Shown: in pieces, positions 33,053 to 45,351 of the stretch
Numbering within the stretch: the first letter of the stretch is position 1
How the letters are laid out: the number at the start of each line of letters is the position of its first letter
From: Megalopta genalis
Taxonomy: Eukaryota > Arthropoda > Insecta > Hymenoptera > Halictidae
NCBI RefSeq assembly: GCF_051020955.1
Contig: NC_135026.1
Span: 4,378,501-4,442,500, forward strand
Length of the DNA stretch: 64,000 bases
Direction of reading: 5' to 3'
Notes under the pieces: generated by a model
What the model was told of the DNA's origin: nothing
Databases searched by the model: none
The model's input: the letters and a program-made list of their open reading frames with translations, nothing else
Made by a program: the position numbers and the translations under genes

Positions 33053-33169
33053 CGCTGTGACAATCGCCGAGGAAGTGGACGACGCAACGGATGAAATGAA
33101 ACATGTCTTATGTGAATGAAGTGTACCTGGAATTTGTTAATAAATCTTAAACTATGGATTTATTCGTCG

Positions 33170-34700
33170 AAATTGATTTCGTCGTCTTCCAGATAAATAT
33201 CTTTCCCGGCGATACTCGGACAATTATTGACTTTTCGAAATGATCTCGTGATTATTTTTTCACTTGAGCTATTATGTCTTAAAGTAGATACTTTCAGCTT
33301 TAATTTGAGGTAAGTATCGTTGAAAATCACTGACGGGAACATAACTTTAAAGCGATTTGAATTGTCGCTATGAAATCGAGGCATTTCTCATCCTATCAGG
33401 GGTCAGGGTTTTCCGGTTTCTCGGAATGTTTTCGCGATTATTTCTTAATCCCAGTAACCTCGCTTTGAAATACACATTTCCACCTTTATTTTAAGCTAAG
33501 TTACATTTAGAAAGTCCTACGGGAACATTACTTAAATTGTACTTGAAGTTGAGTCATTTTACTTTGTGGATGGTTGAGATTCTTCGATAATTAAAGCTAA
33601 TGTGGCGACTCCTTTTTCAATCTAAGTTACTCTATCTTAAAATAGATACTTTCAGCTTTAATTTGAGCTAAGTTGCAATTAAAACGATTCTGGACAACGC
33701 AACTTCAAATTGATTCAAATTTTTACTACAAAATCGGGTCATTTTGGTTTCTGCGGATGGTCGGGATTCTTCGATTTTTAGAACTAACGCGACGATTCTT
33801 TTTTTCAATCTAAGTTACTCTATCTTAAAGTAGGTACTTTCAGCTTTGATTTGAGTTAAGTTGCACTTAAACCGATTTACGGGAACACAATTTCAAATTG
33901 ACTCAAAGTCTTACCACATAATTGAGTCATTTTGGTTCGTGCGGATGGTTAGGTTTCATTGATTTTTAGAACTAACGCAACGATTCTTTTTTTCAATCTA
34001 AGTTACTCTGTCTTAAAGTAGATACTTTCAGCTTTAATTTGAGCTAAGTATCATTTAAAAAATCAAACAGCAACATAACTTAAAAGCAACTTGAATTATC
34101 CCAATGAAATCAAGGCATTTTTCTTCGTGTCAGAGCTCATGGTTTTTCGACTTTTCAATATGATTTCGCAAGTATTTTTTAACCAGAATAACCTCATTTT
34201 AATGTGCATTTTTCTACCTTTATTTGAAGCTAAATTACATTAAAATAGTCCCATAGAAACGTAATTTAAATTGAACTTGAAGTTTCCTTTCAATATCGAG
34301 GCATTCATCTCCGACTTAGGAGCCGCGTCTTCTCAATTTTTCGAAACAATCTCTCCATTATTTTCCAACTTAAGCTACCCTATCTTAAAGTAGATACTTT
34401 CCCATTTAATTACATCCAAGCATGATTAAAAATCACCGACAGGAACACACCTTAAAAGCGACTTGAATAACCCCTACGAAGTCGAGTCACCACTCATCGC
34501 GTCAAGCGTCAGGGATTTTCAATTTTTCGCAACGACTTCGCAATTCTTTCCCAATCTAAATCACCTCATTTCAAAGCGTATATTTTCAACTTCAATTCAT
34601 GCCAAGTCCCGTTAAAAAACTCCTACAGGAACACAACTAAAATTCAACTCGAAGTTACCCGTTAAAATCGGCGCATTTCTCTTCGAGTCAAGTATCGCCT
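33170..34700. repeat. ~187-bp satellite, array 2
   Basis: About eight units marked by CTTAAAGTAGATACTTTCAGC and TTTAATTTGAGCTAAG, spaced about 187-190 bp. The sequence becomes more diverged towards 34,700. Confidence 0.88.
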
Positions 34701-34704
34701 TCTT

Positions 34705-35480
34705 TCAATTTTCCAAAATGACGCGATTCGTTTTTATTTTTTTTCTCCCCCGAAGCTGCCTCATCTCGAAGAGGACACTTCTGGCATTAATTTAGGCGGC
34801 CTGGTCGATATTTTTCGAGTGGCCGTGGATGCGTCGCGGGACGAGATTAATTCGTCGGCGAGAAAAATTGCTGCTTCGAAAAACCGACTTCCTTCGTTCG
34901 TTCCTTCTCGCCCGGCAGCTTAATAATCGCGCGAAATTTAATATCTCGCCCCGGCGAGGTCTCTATCTGATAAAGATCAAAAGCATGACAAGTTCCGAGC
35001 CGGCCCCGGGATTTTCATTACACTAAAGCGCGGCTCTTTGTTATTAACACATTATCGCTCGAGCACTTGCCGCCGCCGCCGGGAGAGGATTATCTTGATA
35101 ATGCGTTTTCTGTATAGCGCCCGGCTGAGTAACATAACACGCCCGCCAGATCGGCGAACTTGAACCAGTCTCGAGCGGGTCCGGCGACGGTAATTATCGC
35201 CGCGCCAATAATATCGCCGGCCGTACGAATCGCGTCGATTCGCCGGTCGGCGTCGCTTCGGCGACGAAGGGAACTCGGTCCGGGTCGTTCGTAACACCTG
35301 CGCCGCTCGACGATAACATTCGCGACCACTTTTCAAACGCAGTCACTCTTCCCGAATTCGGTCCAATGACTCCCACGTTTTTCGAGACGTCAATAAAAAT
35401 AAATTATTATGAATGAATAATTATAGAATGTTATAAAAATAATACTATTGTAAAATTTATAAACAAAAATAAGAGGCTGA
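34705..35480. other. Gene-free interval
   Basis: CpG-rich, with short conflicting open frames; nothing recognised. Confidence 0.35.
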
Positions 35481-35484
35481 AGGA

Positions 35485-36600
35485 GGTTCATAATAATAAT
35501 AATATACAATCGTGATAATAATAAATATAATAATAACCATAATTATAGTCAACATCGCAATAACAATCATAATCACTGTAATAATCATAATAATCATTAT
35601 AATAATAATCAATAATAATCATAGTAATAATCATAAAAATAATCAACATAATAATAATCATAATAATCAACATCATAATAACCTTGATAAAATAACAATT
35701 ATAATAATAATCATACTAATAAGCAACATAATGATCATAAGCATAATAGTAATAATCATAATCATAGAAATTATCATAATAATAACCTTGACATAGTAAC
35801 AATCATAATCATATTAATAATAAACATAGTAACCATAATAATAATAATCAACATCAGAATAATTATCATACTAATAATCAACATAATAACAATCATCATA
35901 CTAATCATCAACATAATAATAATCATAAGCATCATAATAATAATTATCATAATCATATTAATAATAATCGTAATAATCATCGTAATAATAACCTTGACAT
36001 AATAACAATCATAATCATATTAATAATAATCATAATAACCACCATAATAATAATCAACATAATAATAATCATCATTCTAATTATCAATATAATAACAATC
36101 ATCATACTAATCATCAACATAATAATAATCATAATAATAATAATCATAAGCATCTTAATAATAATTATCATAACCATATTAATAATAACATCATAAGCAT
36201 CATAATAATAATTATCATAATCATATTAATAATAATCGTAATAATCATCGTAATAATAACCTTGACATAATAAAAATCATAATCATATTAATAATAATCA
36301 TAATAACCATCATAATAATAATCAACATAATAATAATCATCATACTAAAAATTAACATAATAATAATCATCATATAATAATGTGATAATTATTAATAATA
36401 ATAATATTAATCATCATATAATAATGTGATATTTATTAATAATAATTATTATCATAATAATTATCACAATCATATTAACAATAATCGTAATCATCATCAT
36501 ATTAACAACCTGGACATAATAACAATCACAATAATAATCAACCTACTAATAACTATAATAATTATCAACACAATAATAATAAATATTCCAATTGGTAATT
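35485..36600. repeat. AAT/ATC-rich microsatellite block
   Basis: Over 1.1 kb of AATAATAATCATAATAAT-like sequence with some higher-order repetition (CCTTGACATAATAACAATC at about 35783, 35993, 36261). Poly-Ile/Asn open frames here are artefacts. Confidence 0.93.
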
Positions 36601-36604
36601 GGTC

Positions 36605-37160
36605 CATGATCGATTGAATTATCTCAGCTGCTGCAACGAGACAAGATTAATCAGAAAGGTCCGGCACGAGCGGATTGGCTGTCGGGGTGACAAACGTCCG
36701 GCCCATCGGGTAGTCGCCGCGGATCGAGCTCTCCGACATCGTCGAACATAACGGCCCGCGGAGCTGGCGAACTAAACGCGTAAAAACTTGTTAATCTGCT
36801 CCGGCGCTTGTTGTTTTACTCGATTACGCCGGCCGAGCCGCCGCGTAGAGCTGTCCCTGCTGCAACGAGCACTCGCCGCCCCGCTCGTTCTCGCGAGGTC
36901 GCTTTCGCAACACGGCGTCGATCTTGCCGCGCGCACCTTGGAACTTTCTATTAGCTTAATTGGTTTTAAAGGCGAAACTTCCGCGGCGCTTTAGCGCGCC
37001 GAACTACCGGTATCAAGCGACCGAACCCGATCGAAGGCGACCCGGGCCGAGCACGCACGATATTGTTTCGCTGAACAGGTATTAACGGTGGAAGCGGTCG
37101 AAATGCGACGCTATTCTCGCGGCTCTCGGGAACGAGCGACGTGTTTCAGGTCGAAACGAA
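36605..37160. other. Gene-free interval
   Basis: CpG-rich unique sequence between repeat blocks; nothing recognised. Confidence 0.35.
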
Positions 37161-37164
37161 CTGA

Positions 37165-38380
37165 CGGGCACTGTTCGCTGATGATTCAGCTTTATTTCGA
37201 GCTAAGTTAGACTTGAAAAGACCAACGGGAACTTTAATTAAATTGATATTGAAGTTGAATCATTTTATTTTGTGAGACGTAGGGGTTCTTCGATTTTTAA
37301 CAGTAATGTGGCCCTTCCTTTTTCAATCTAAGTTACTGTGTCTTAAAGTAAATACTTGAAGCTTTAATTTGAGATATGTTCCACTTGAAACGATTCACGG
37401 GAACGTTACGCCAAATTGACTTAAAGTCTCTGAATAAAATTGAGTCGTTTTGCTTCGCGTGCAAGGTTGAGTTTCTTCGATTTTTAAAAGTAATGCGACG
37501 ATGATTTTTTTCAATGTATGATACTGTATCTTAAAGTAGATACTATCAGCTTTAATTTGAGCTAAGTTGTACTTAAAATGATCCACGAAAATCCAACTTC
37601 AAATTGACTCAAAGTCTTACTACAAAATTGAATCACTTTGCTTCGTACAGTTGGTTGGGTTTCTTCGATTTTTAGAACTGGCGCGACAATTATTTTTTTC
37701 AATCTAAGTTACTCTATCTTATAGTAGACACTTTCAGCTTTAATTTGCGCTAAGTTGCAATTAAAACGATCCACGAGAACGCAACTTCAAATTGACTCAA
37801 AGTTTAACTACAAAATTGAGTCATTTTGGTTTGTGCGGATGGTCGGGATTCTTCGATTTTTAGAACTAACGCGACGATTCTTTTTTTCAATCTAAGTTAC
37901 TCCATCTTAAAGTAGGTACTTCCAGCTTTGATTTGAGTTAAGTTGCACTTAAACCGATTTACGGGAACATAATTTCAAATTGACTCAAAGTCTTATCACA
38001 TAATTGAGTCATTTTGGTTCGTGCGGATGGTTGGGTTTCATTGATTTTTAGAACTAACGCAACGATTCTTTTTTTCAATCTAAGTTACTCCATCTTAAAG
38101 TAGACACTTTCAGCTTTAATCTGAGCTAAGTATCACCTAAAAAATCCAACGGCAACATAACTTATAAGCAACATGCATTACCCCTACGAAATCGTGTCAT
38201 TTTCCATCGCATAAAGTGTCATGATTTCACGATTTTTCGATATCATTTCTTAATCATTTTGTAACCCGAAGCACCCCATTTCAAAGTTCACATTTTCACC
38301 TTCCTTTTGAGCCTCGACACGATCAAAAGGTCCCACAGCAACGCCACTAAAATTCGTCACGAAGTCGCCGTCGAGTCGTC
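37165..38380. repeat. ~187-bp satellite, array 3
   Basis: Six or so units in the same orientation as array 2. The unit at about 37,800-38,100 is nearly identical to that at about 33,740-34,020, suggesting exchange between arrays. Confidence 0.88.
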
Positions 38381-38384
38381 GCTT

Positions 38385-39170
38385 GGCGGTCAATAAAATA
38401 CCGAGAAATAAAACTGTATTTTCCCGATGCTCCGTGGCCAAGATGATCCTTTAAAGGAAATGTGGTTCGCGTCGGGGACAGAAAATTCGTTCGTCCGAGT
38501 ATCAATTACCGGAAGGACATCGGGCGGTCGGGACGGGGAGGTCGGCCGGCACGGCGGGCAGGTGAAATTGTCGGGGCCGGACTTGGCATGGGACGCGGCC
38601 AAATCTAATTTATACAAGGCTGTGTCGGAGCCGTTGGGCTCTCTCAATCTTTGGGCACGGTTTGCCGGATTACAAATTGTTTCGGTCGGCGATGCAGACA
38701 GCCGGTGGCCCCGGCCAGACACCGGCAGCGTTAAGGTTTACGCTTGGCCCAGAAACGCAGCAAGCAGCCGGAAGGAAGACGGCCGGTGAGTAGCAAAATG
38801 GCGTCAGATGGATGCCCCCATTAATTAGCAGCTACCTTAGAGCTCCTGCTCGCGGCCCTATCATTCATTCGGGTCACTCTTGTTTCCTGCGACTTATCTT
38901 GCCTGCGACCGTCAAATCGGCGTCTCGTTCCGCCGGAATTTATACCGGCTCGCCGAAGAGGAAGAAGCTGTAAAACAACCGGCCGCGTTCGCGGGCGAAA
39001 CGGGGACGCGCCCGTTGACGTCGCACGGACGGCTACGGGTCACGTGAACTCCATGGAATTAATCCAAGAATACTTTTAATACAATTTTTTGTTTCAATAC
39101 AATTCTCAAATTCAAGGTAGGAATGTCCCCTTTAAAATCGGCTAACTTGATTTCCAAAAATTATTTTTTA
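38385..39170. other. Gene-free interval
   Basis: Unique GC-rich sequence. Opposed open frames of 110-120 codons around 38,390-38,790 have no recognisable content. Confidence 0.35.
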
Positions 39171-39174
39171 TGCG

Positions 39175-39440
39175 TTATTTTTACATTATTATTTATTTAT
39201 TTATTTATTTATCCATTCATTTATTTATTTATTTACCTATTTATTTTATTATTTGTTTATCTATTTATTTATCTATTAATCTATTTACTTATTAATTTTA
39301 TTATTTATATATTTATCTATCTATTTATTTATGTTATTATTTATTTATTTTACTATTTATTTATTTAGTTAGTTACTTAGTTAATTAGTTAGTTACTTAG
39401 TCAGTCAGATATTTTATTTATTTATCTTATTATTATTATT
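39175..39440. repeat. (TTTA)n microsatellite
   Basis: Interrupted TTTATTTATTTA tract of about 260 bp. Confidence 0.92.
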
Positions 39441-39444
39441 ATTA

Positions 39445-40072
39445 CTTTTTAGATTTCAGCGATTGCATCAAAGCTGACACATTCATCGAACCTGCTCGCA
39501 TTATCGCCGATTCAAAATAGCGCGTGACTGTCAAATCGAGCATGCCTTTATTAAAAACATCCCCGAAACATGTACCCAGATGATTGAATCGAGCTGGCAA
39601 CGATCGGACGCAAAACATCGCGACGACATGGGGATCGTGACTGAATAAAACAGCATCTGGTCTCGAGGACCGAACTCGCTTAATCACGGATTACAGGAAT
39701 TAACTTCTCAGAACGGCGAAACGTAATTTCATATTCCGGGGCGAGGCGTGGCGGGGTTAGAGTGTCGGACACATTTAGAAGCAAGAAAACCGAAATAAAC
39801 GAAACGGTGACGCGAAAGTTCGAAACGGAATCGTCCCGGAACGGGTCGACTGAAATTGTGCCCGACTTTGAACCGGAGCAACTAATAGAATCCGACCTGT
39901 AAGTCACTCGGCTGGCATTAAATATCCATGTTATTTTGGAGCGACATAAAAGAGAAAGAGGAAATTCATGCCGTTGAAACATGTCGCAAGGAAAAACGCC
40001 GGTACGCGTGAAAGCGAAGAATAATATATTTAAAAAAATTTCTAATAAAAAGAAGAATATCGCTGAAATTGA
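39445..40072. other. Gene-free interval
   Basis: Minus-strand open frames of 81 and 100 codons without recognisable domains or upstream signals; no gene assigned. Confidence 0.3.
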
Positions 40073-40075
40073 TAG

Positions 40076-40331
40076 AGGGGATTCCTCGCGTGATTTGAAG
40101 AAACTTTCTCTTTTGCGGAAAAGTCGTCGGATGCTCTGTTAACGAGTTATTAACGAAAAACCGACGCCCCGCCCTCGCGGCAGTAGGCTCGACACGGCAT
40201 TGGCCGCGAGAGCGTGGCGCCAGCCGCGCCCGCGCTCCGATTGGTCGGCGTTTTTCTCGAATAACTCCTAAACGAAACGTTTGCCGACATTTTCGCAAAG
40301 AAAAAGATCGCTGCAAATCACCCGAGGAATC
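40076..40331. mobile_element. Palindromic MITE, copy 10
   Basis: Arms at about 40095-40170 and 40240-40315 around a GC-rich core containing GCCCCGCCCTCGCGGCAG. Confidence 0.8.
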
Positions 40332-40334
40332 TGT

Positions 40335-41190
40335 TCCTTCCAAGAACAACGCGAATTCGCTGACACCGTCGATTTTTCTGGAACGAATTAAAGACGCGAA
40401 GCTCGATTGCTTTGCACACGGAACGTTCTGTATTATTGATTGACTGTAACAGGTACCCGATAAGACAGTTTACGGTCATAATACTTCGATGGAACACCGA
40501 CGCAGCGATTTCTTAGGACAGGCGTGGGCCCGCGGCGCGGAGGACGCGTGCATCTGTGTCTTTGATCACCGGCAGATCGCTTTGTAACCCCCGAGGCCGT
40601 ACGAAATTGCTCTCGCCGGTTTAATGAGATTATTTTATAATAAATTTCCATAACACTCGGCCGAAACGGCCCGTTAGCCACATGTTAGACGGCATTATTA
40701 CGGGAACCTTCGGGGCAGCGCCCGTAACTACCCTATGTTTATTTAATAAACCGTTGTGTCTCTCGTTAAGAATCAAATATCGTTACCCTTTGTACCAAAG
40801 GGTATTAATGCGACGGCCCGCGCGGACGCATTTTCTTCTCCGACCTTTGCATAAATGTCTTCCCGTGAGTTCATCGGGCAAATTGGAAAATTTAATGAGA
40901 CCGAGCCGCCGCCGCCGCCACCCCCAACTATGCGCCGTTCCGGCGCGACAGCGACGACGACGTCTACGACTATCCGTGCCTCTCCTGCGAGATTAATTGT
41001 ACGTAATATCCTTTATGTTGCCGGAGCCACGGGTATCCGTCTGAGTTCAACCGCGGAGCTTGTGGGTTACACGGGAACGTCAATAGCAAATACTCACGGG
41101 TCACGATTTTCGGTGACGCGTCGCGAGCGTCGCGGAGAGCAGACGCAGAAATACAGGGTGCACCAGAATTCCAGATACACTAGAGAGAAG
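40335..41190. other. Gene-free interval
   Basis: CpG-rich, with a CCGCCGCCGCC tract near 40,910. Open frames of 104-132 codons conflict; no gene recognised. Confidence 0.35.
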
Positions 41191-41195
41191 AGCGC

Positions 41196-41580
41196 TTCAG
41201 GAGATCTCGAACCATTTTCTTCTTTGCGAAAATGTTCTACGAGGCTTTCTTAATGAGCTATCAACGAAATAACGCGAGCCAATCAGAGAGCGAGTACGGC
41301 GGACGAGTTGCAGTGTGGCGGACGCGAGGGTGGAGCAGTTGCGAGGGTGGGGCGGGCGCGCGGGCGTGGCGATCGCATGGGTGTGGCGGTAGTGAGAGTG
41401 GGGCAGACGCGAGGGCGTAGCGGTCACGAGATGACAAGACGATCGCGCGCGCGTGGCGATCGCGTAGGCGTGGCAGGCGCGTGGGAGTGGCAATCGCGAG
41501 GACGGGGAGGTCGTGAGTGCGGGGCAGTCGTGAAGGCGTGGCAGTCGCAAGGCGTGACGCCGTACTCATGCATCGACTGC
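41196..41580. mobile_element. Half MITE with expanded GC-rich core, copy 11
   Basis: One arm (AACCATTTTCTTCTTTGCGAA onward) followed by about 280 bp of degenerate GCGAGGGCGTGGCGGTCGC-like repeats in place of the second arm. Confidence 0.7.
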
Positions 41581-41835
41581 GCGGCACCGTTCCTCTTCTT
41601 CTCTATTTTTTAAACACGCTATAGACAACTTACTAAGTTTATTGCCGCTTAAATTTGTTTCGTTTACATTATGACCACGTTCTAAAAAAGTACGTCGCAG
41701 GGTTATTTTTGCCCGGAATTTTGCACACCTCTCGTATCTGTTTCATCGAGTCAGTCGTAATTTTAATGTCACACTGTTCGTGACCGAATTATCAAGTTGT
41801 ACAATTTTTAACGTCGTTTTAAAGTTTCTTCCATG

Positions 41836-41843
41836 TATATAAA
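41836..41843 (+). promoter_or_regulatory. TATA box of third-family gene 1
   Basis: TATATAAA in CCATGTATATAAAAAAGC, 59 bp before the ATG at 41895. Confidence 0.7.
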
Positions 41844-41894
41844 AAAGCAAAATAAACTCATCGTTTCAATTGACTACATCATCGGTGTAGCAAC

Positions 41895-42100
41895 ATGCTG
41901 CAGCCATGGAATCTCGCTCTCATTGTTCTGTCTGTGATCGTCCTGTCGTCGGTTCACACTATGGCCGCTGTAAGCATGAGAATATTATTATAATACTGTA
42001 TTGTGAACCAGAAATATCGTGAACGTTCTTTCTGTAGATCATTGGAGCCCCACTAAGGAAATTAAATAGAACCAAAGTAGAAGCTCAAACTGACCGTTAA
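41895..42100 (+). CDS. Short secreted cationic peptide, third family, gene 1 (2 exons)
   Basis: Exons 41895-41969 and 42038-42100 (TAA), phase 0; 45 codons. Exon 1 is a signal peptide with a Val-Leu-Ser-Ser-Val-His core shared with the gene at 42924. Exon 2 encodes 20 residues without cysteine, basic in the first half, with an Asn-x-Thr sequon at residues 10-12. Donor GTAAGC, acceptor TTCTGTAG, AATAAA at 42190-42195. I recognise no known family; the plan (TATA, signal exon, one small phase-0 exon) is that of its neighbours. The ATG is the first after the TATA box and gives a complete signal sequence. A venom peptide is the best guess from location and divergence pattern. Confidence 0.72.
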
Positions 42101-42239
42101 TAATATATTTGGAGTTCGAAGCAACCTGCGAATCGACCGTGTCACTGTTGTAATCAAAATTAGATTTGCAGTTATAAGACCCAATGGGAAATAAAGTACT
42201 TTTCGAAACCTGAAATTAATTGTTCCAATTTTCCTATAC

Positions 42240-42600
42240 TAGATGTCCCAAAACTCCTGCCATAACTGGAAAGCGGAGATTCTTCGGACGATTTCGAGTA
42301 ACTTTTTCCTTTACGAAAATGTTCTACGAGGCTCCATTAACGAGCTATCGACGAAATAACGCGGACCAATCAGAGAGCGAGTGCGGCGGACGAGTTGCGG
42401 TGTGGCGGACGCAAGGGTGGAGCGGTTGCGAGGGTGGGGCGGTCGCATGGGTGTGGCGGTAGTGGGAGTGGAGCAGACGCGAGGGCGTAGCGGTCACAAG
42501 AGCGCGAGGGCAAGACGATCGCGCTGGCGTGACGATCGCGCGGGCGTGGCAGACGCGTGGGAGTAGCAGTCGCGAGGCGTGGCGCTGACCGTACTCATGC
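42240..42600. mobile_element. Half MITE with expanded GC-rich core, copy 12
   Basis: Starts at AGATGTCCCAAAACTCCTGCC just after the 3' end of gene 1, with one arm, then a core related to copy 11. Confidence 0.7.
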
Positions 42601-42864
42601 ATCGACTGCGCGGCACCGTTTCTCTTCTTCTCTATTTTTTAAACACGCTATAGACAACTTACTAAGTTTATTGCCGCTTAAATTTGTTACGTTTACATTA
42701 TGACCACGTTCTAAAAAAATACGTCGCAGGGTTATTTTTGCCCGGAATTTCGCACACCTCTCGTATCTGTTTCATCGAGTCAGTCGTAATTTTAATGTCA
42801 CACTGTTCGTGACCGAATTATCAAGTTGTACAATTTTTAACGTCGTTTTAAAGTTTCTTCCATG

Positions 42865-42872
42865 TATATAAA
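42865..42872 (+). promoter_or_regulatory. TATA box of third-family gene 2
   Basis: TATATAAA in the same context as 41836-41843. Confidence 0.7.
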
Positions 42873-42923
42873 AAAGCAAAATAAACACATCGTTTCAATT
42901 GACAACATCATCGGTGTAGCAAC

Positions 42924-43129
42924 ATGCTGCAACCATTGAATCTCGCTCTCTTTGTTCTGTCTGCGATCGTTCTGTCGTCGGTTCACACTATGGCCATCGT
43001 AAGCATGAGAATATTATTATAATATTGTATTGTGAGCCAGAAATATCGTGAACGCTCTTTCTGCAGATCATTGGAGTCCCACGAAGGAAATTTAATACAA
43101 CCAAAATAGAAATTGACATTGAGTATTAA
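42924..43129 (+). CDS. Short secreted peptide, third family, gene 2 (2 exons)
   Basis: Exons 42924-42998 and 43067-43129 (TAA), phase 0; 45 codons, the same lengths as gene 1. Promoter, intron and 3' UTR are nearly identical to gene 1: I count 4 differences in the 68-bp intron. Exon 2 differs at about 13 of 63 positions, every one changing an amino acid. The Asn-x-Thr sequon and the basic first half are kept, while the second half changes from mixed polar to strongly acidic. AATAAA at 43219-43224. This is the signature of rapid adaptive change in a secreted effector; target unknown. Confidence 0.72.
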
Positions 43130-43266
43130 TAATATATTTGGAGTTCGGAGCAACCTGCGAATCGACCGTATCACTGTTATAATCAAAATTAGATTTGCAG
43201 TTATATGACCCAATGGGAAATAAAGTAATTTTCGAAACCTGAAATTAATTTTTCCAATTTTCCTAT

Positions 43267-43545
43267 ACAAGATGTCCCAAAACTCCTGTCATAACTGGAA
43301 AGCGGAGATTCCTCGGACGATTTCGAGTAACTTTTTCCTTTGCGAAAATGTTCTACGAGGCTCCGTTAACGAGCTATCGACGAAATAACGCGGACCAATT
43401 GGACAGCGGGCACGGCTTGCGACACGCACACGCAACCAATGCGGTGTCGCTGCTCACCGCTAGGGCGGGGCATCCGCGTTTATCGTCAATAACTCGAGAA
43501 CGGAGCCTCGTAGAAAATTTTCGCAAAGGAAAAAATCGTTCGAAA
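43267..43545. mobile_element. Palindromic MITE, copy 13, truncated at the right end
   Basis: Starts AGATGTCCCAAAACTCCTGTC. The right arm stops at TCGTTCGAAATCG (about 43545) and joins AAATTTTCGGAGTCGCCG, whereas its duplicate at 46870 continues to the inverted end. Confidence 0.8.
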
Positions 43546-43639
43546 TCGAAATTTTCGGAGTCGCCGTTATAACGTCTTGATTTGAAATACCGTATGCAGG
43601 AGGTCTCAGAAATCCCGTTACACCGGAAACCCATCTAAC

Positions 43640-43896
43640 AGATTCCTGAGGCGATTTGAAGTAACGTTTTCCTTTGCGAAAATCTTCTACGAGGCTTCGT
43701 TGACGAGTTATTAACGGAAAACTGACGCCCCGCCCCCGCGATTGCACGCTCGACGCGGCATTGGCCGCGGGGCGGGGCGCTAGCCGCGCTCGCTACTCGA
43801 TTGGCCCGCGTTTTTCGTTGATAACTCGTTAACGAAACCTCGAAGGATATTTCGGCAGAAGAAAGAGTTGCTTAAAATTGCGTCAGGAATCCTCTC
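43640..43896. mobile_element. Palindromic MITE, copy 14
   Basis: Begins GATTCCTGAGGCGATTTGAAG, ends GCGTCAGGAATCC, with a core of CCCCGCCCCCGCGATTGC type; complete apart from the outermost bases. Confidence 0.8.
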
Positions 43897-44168
43897 GAAG
43901 AGTTTACCATATTTTTGGGCGATCATCATAATTTTTAATCATCTGCGGATCATCTGTCATCTATGCTGTGGATTTCACGCGTTTGCGATAAAAGCGAGGT
44001 AGTACTTCCAATAGAACACGTTTAATTTCCACAAGCTATCGATCCATAAAGTGCCACTGCGTTATATCGCGTTTGTTACACGAAAAATGCATAATACATT
44101 TTAGCATTTATTGTTTTACGACGTGTTCACGTAATCTTTATCGGTTACATATCCGGTCAAGCTTTGCA

Positions 44169-44175
44169 TATAAAA
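44169..44175 (+). promoter_or_regulatory. TATA box of four-cysteine gene 1
   Basis: TATAAAA in TTTGCATATAAAAGGAAAG; in the duplicate at 54660 it reads CATGTAAAAGG. Confidence 0.68.
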
Positions 44176-44236
44176 GGAAAGAGCAACGACGGTGGCCATT
44201 GTATAGCACAAACTTTGGACTACAGAGTGCACAATC

Positions 44237-45127
44237 ATGAGTCGAAAACTACAACTCCTGTTCCTCTTCGTTTCGTTCGTCTTATTCGCCGGATTTTTCG
44301 TAACACCGGCAGTCGGAGTAAGTGGAAATATTTTTAAAATGTTCTAACGAACTATAATTGTAGTAAATATTAATTAGAATGAATTATAATTATAATTAAT
44401 TATAATTACAATGGGTTATAATTATAATGAATAATAATTACAACGAATTATAATTACAATGAGTTATAATTGCAACGAATTATAATTACAACGCATTATA
44501 ATTACAACGAATTATAATCACAATGAGTTATAATTACAATGAATAATAATTACAACAAATTATAATTACAATGAGTTATAATTGCAACGAATTGTAATTA
44601 CAACGCATTATAATTACAACGAATTATAATTACAATGAGTTATAATTACAACGAATAATAATTACAATGAATAATGATTACAAAGAATTATAATTACAAT
44701 GAAATACAATTATAATTCATTATAATTACAATGAAATATAATTATAATTCATTATAATTACAATGAAATGTAATTATAATTACAATGAAATATAATTATA
44801 ATTACAATGAAATGTAATTATAATTACAATAAAATACAATTATAATCATAATTATAATAAATTATAACTACAATAAATATTATTAAACATTCGACCGCGA
44901 TATTCCATTTCTTTATATCGTTATTTTCAAGGTGCCACCGGCGTGCCGCAGTTTACCGCGACGTCATCTCTGCTACAGCGACAAGTACAGAATAATGTGC
45001 AGGGTAAGTCGATGACCCACCGTCGCAATTAATTAGTTGTAACCCTATTTCAGAGCGATTCACTATTCCCACGTATTTTTCTGATTAGCTCACCGATTGT
45101 AGCGCCGACGAACGAAGAGGAAAGTAA
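44237..45127 (+). CDS. Four-cysteine secreted peptide, gene 1 (3 exons)
   Basis: Exons 44237-44317, 44932-45003 and 45089-45127 (TAA), phase 0; 63 codons. Exon 1 is a 27-residue signal peptide. Exon 2 holds three cysteines with spacing C-x8-C-x8-C, beginning with a Pro-Pro-x-Cys motif; exon 3 supplies the fourth after four residues and ends Gly-Lys-stop, which could be trimmed and amidated. Three cysteines in exon 2 and one just past the second junction, with phase-0 introns, is the plan of the apamin-like genes, but the spacing is new to me. Intron 1 (614 bp) is an ATAATTACAATG minisatellite. AATAAA at 45192-45197 and 45212-45217. No known family recognised. Confidence 0.78.
44340..44890. 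repeat. Intronic ATAATTACAACGAATT minisatellite
   Basis: 15-17-bp units within intron 1 of the gene at 44237. The paralogue at 54730 has an array about 125 bp longer, and the gene at 53473 has none. Confidence 0.92.
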
Positions 45128-45266
45128 TACAAAATCACGGCCATGTCATCGGCAAAATAATGTCAGACACATGGCATAATTGCTGCGAAAAAATAAATAT
45201 TTTTCATTGGGAATAAAATGTATTTGTTCTTCACGAACGTAAGGAAAATAACAAAAATCCTAATTC

Positions 45267-45269
<3 letters not shown>

Positions 45270-45351
<82 letters not shown>

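Larger units (their letters stand above)
41571..42600. repeat. Tandem duplication of the third peptide gene, unit 1
   Basis: Matches 42598-43320 at an offset of about 1,028 bp: the same CATCGACTGCGCGGCACCGT start, promoter, two exons, 3' UTR and the beginning of the following MITE. Confidence 0.9.
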
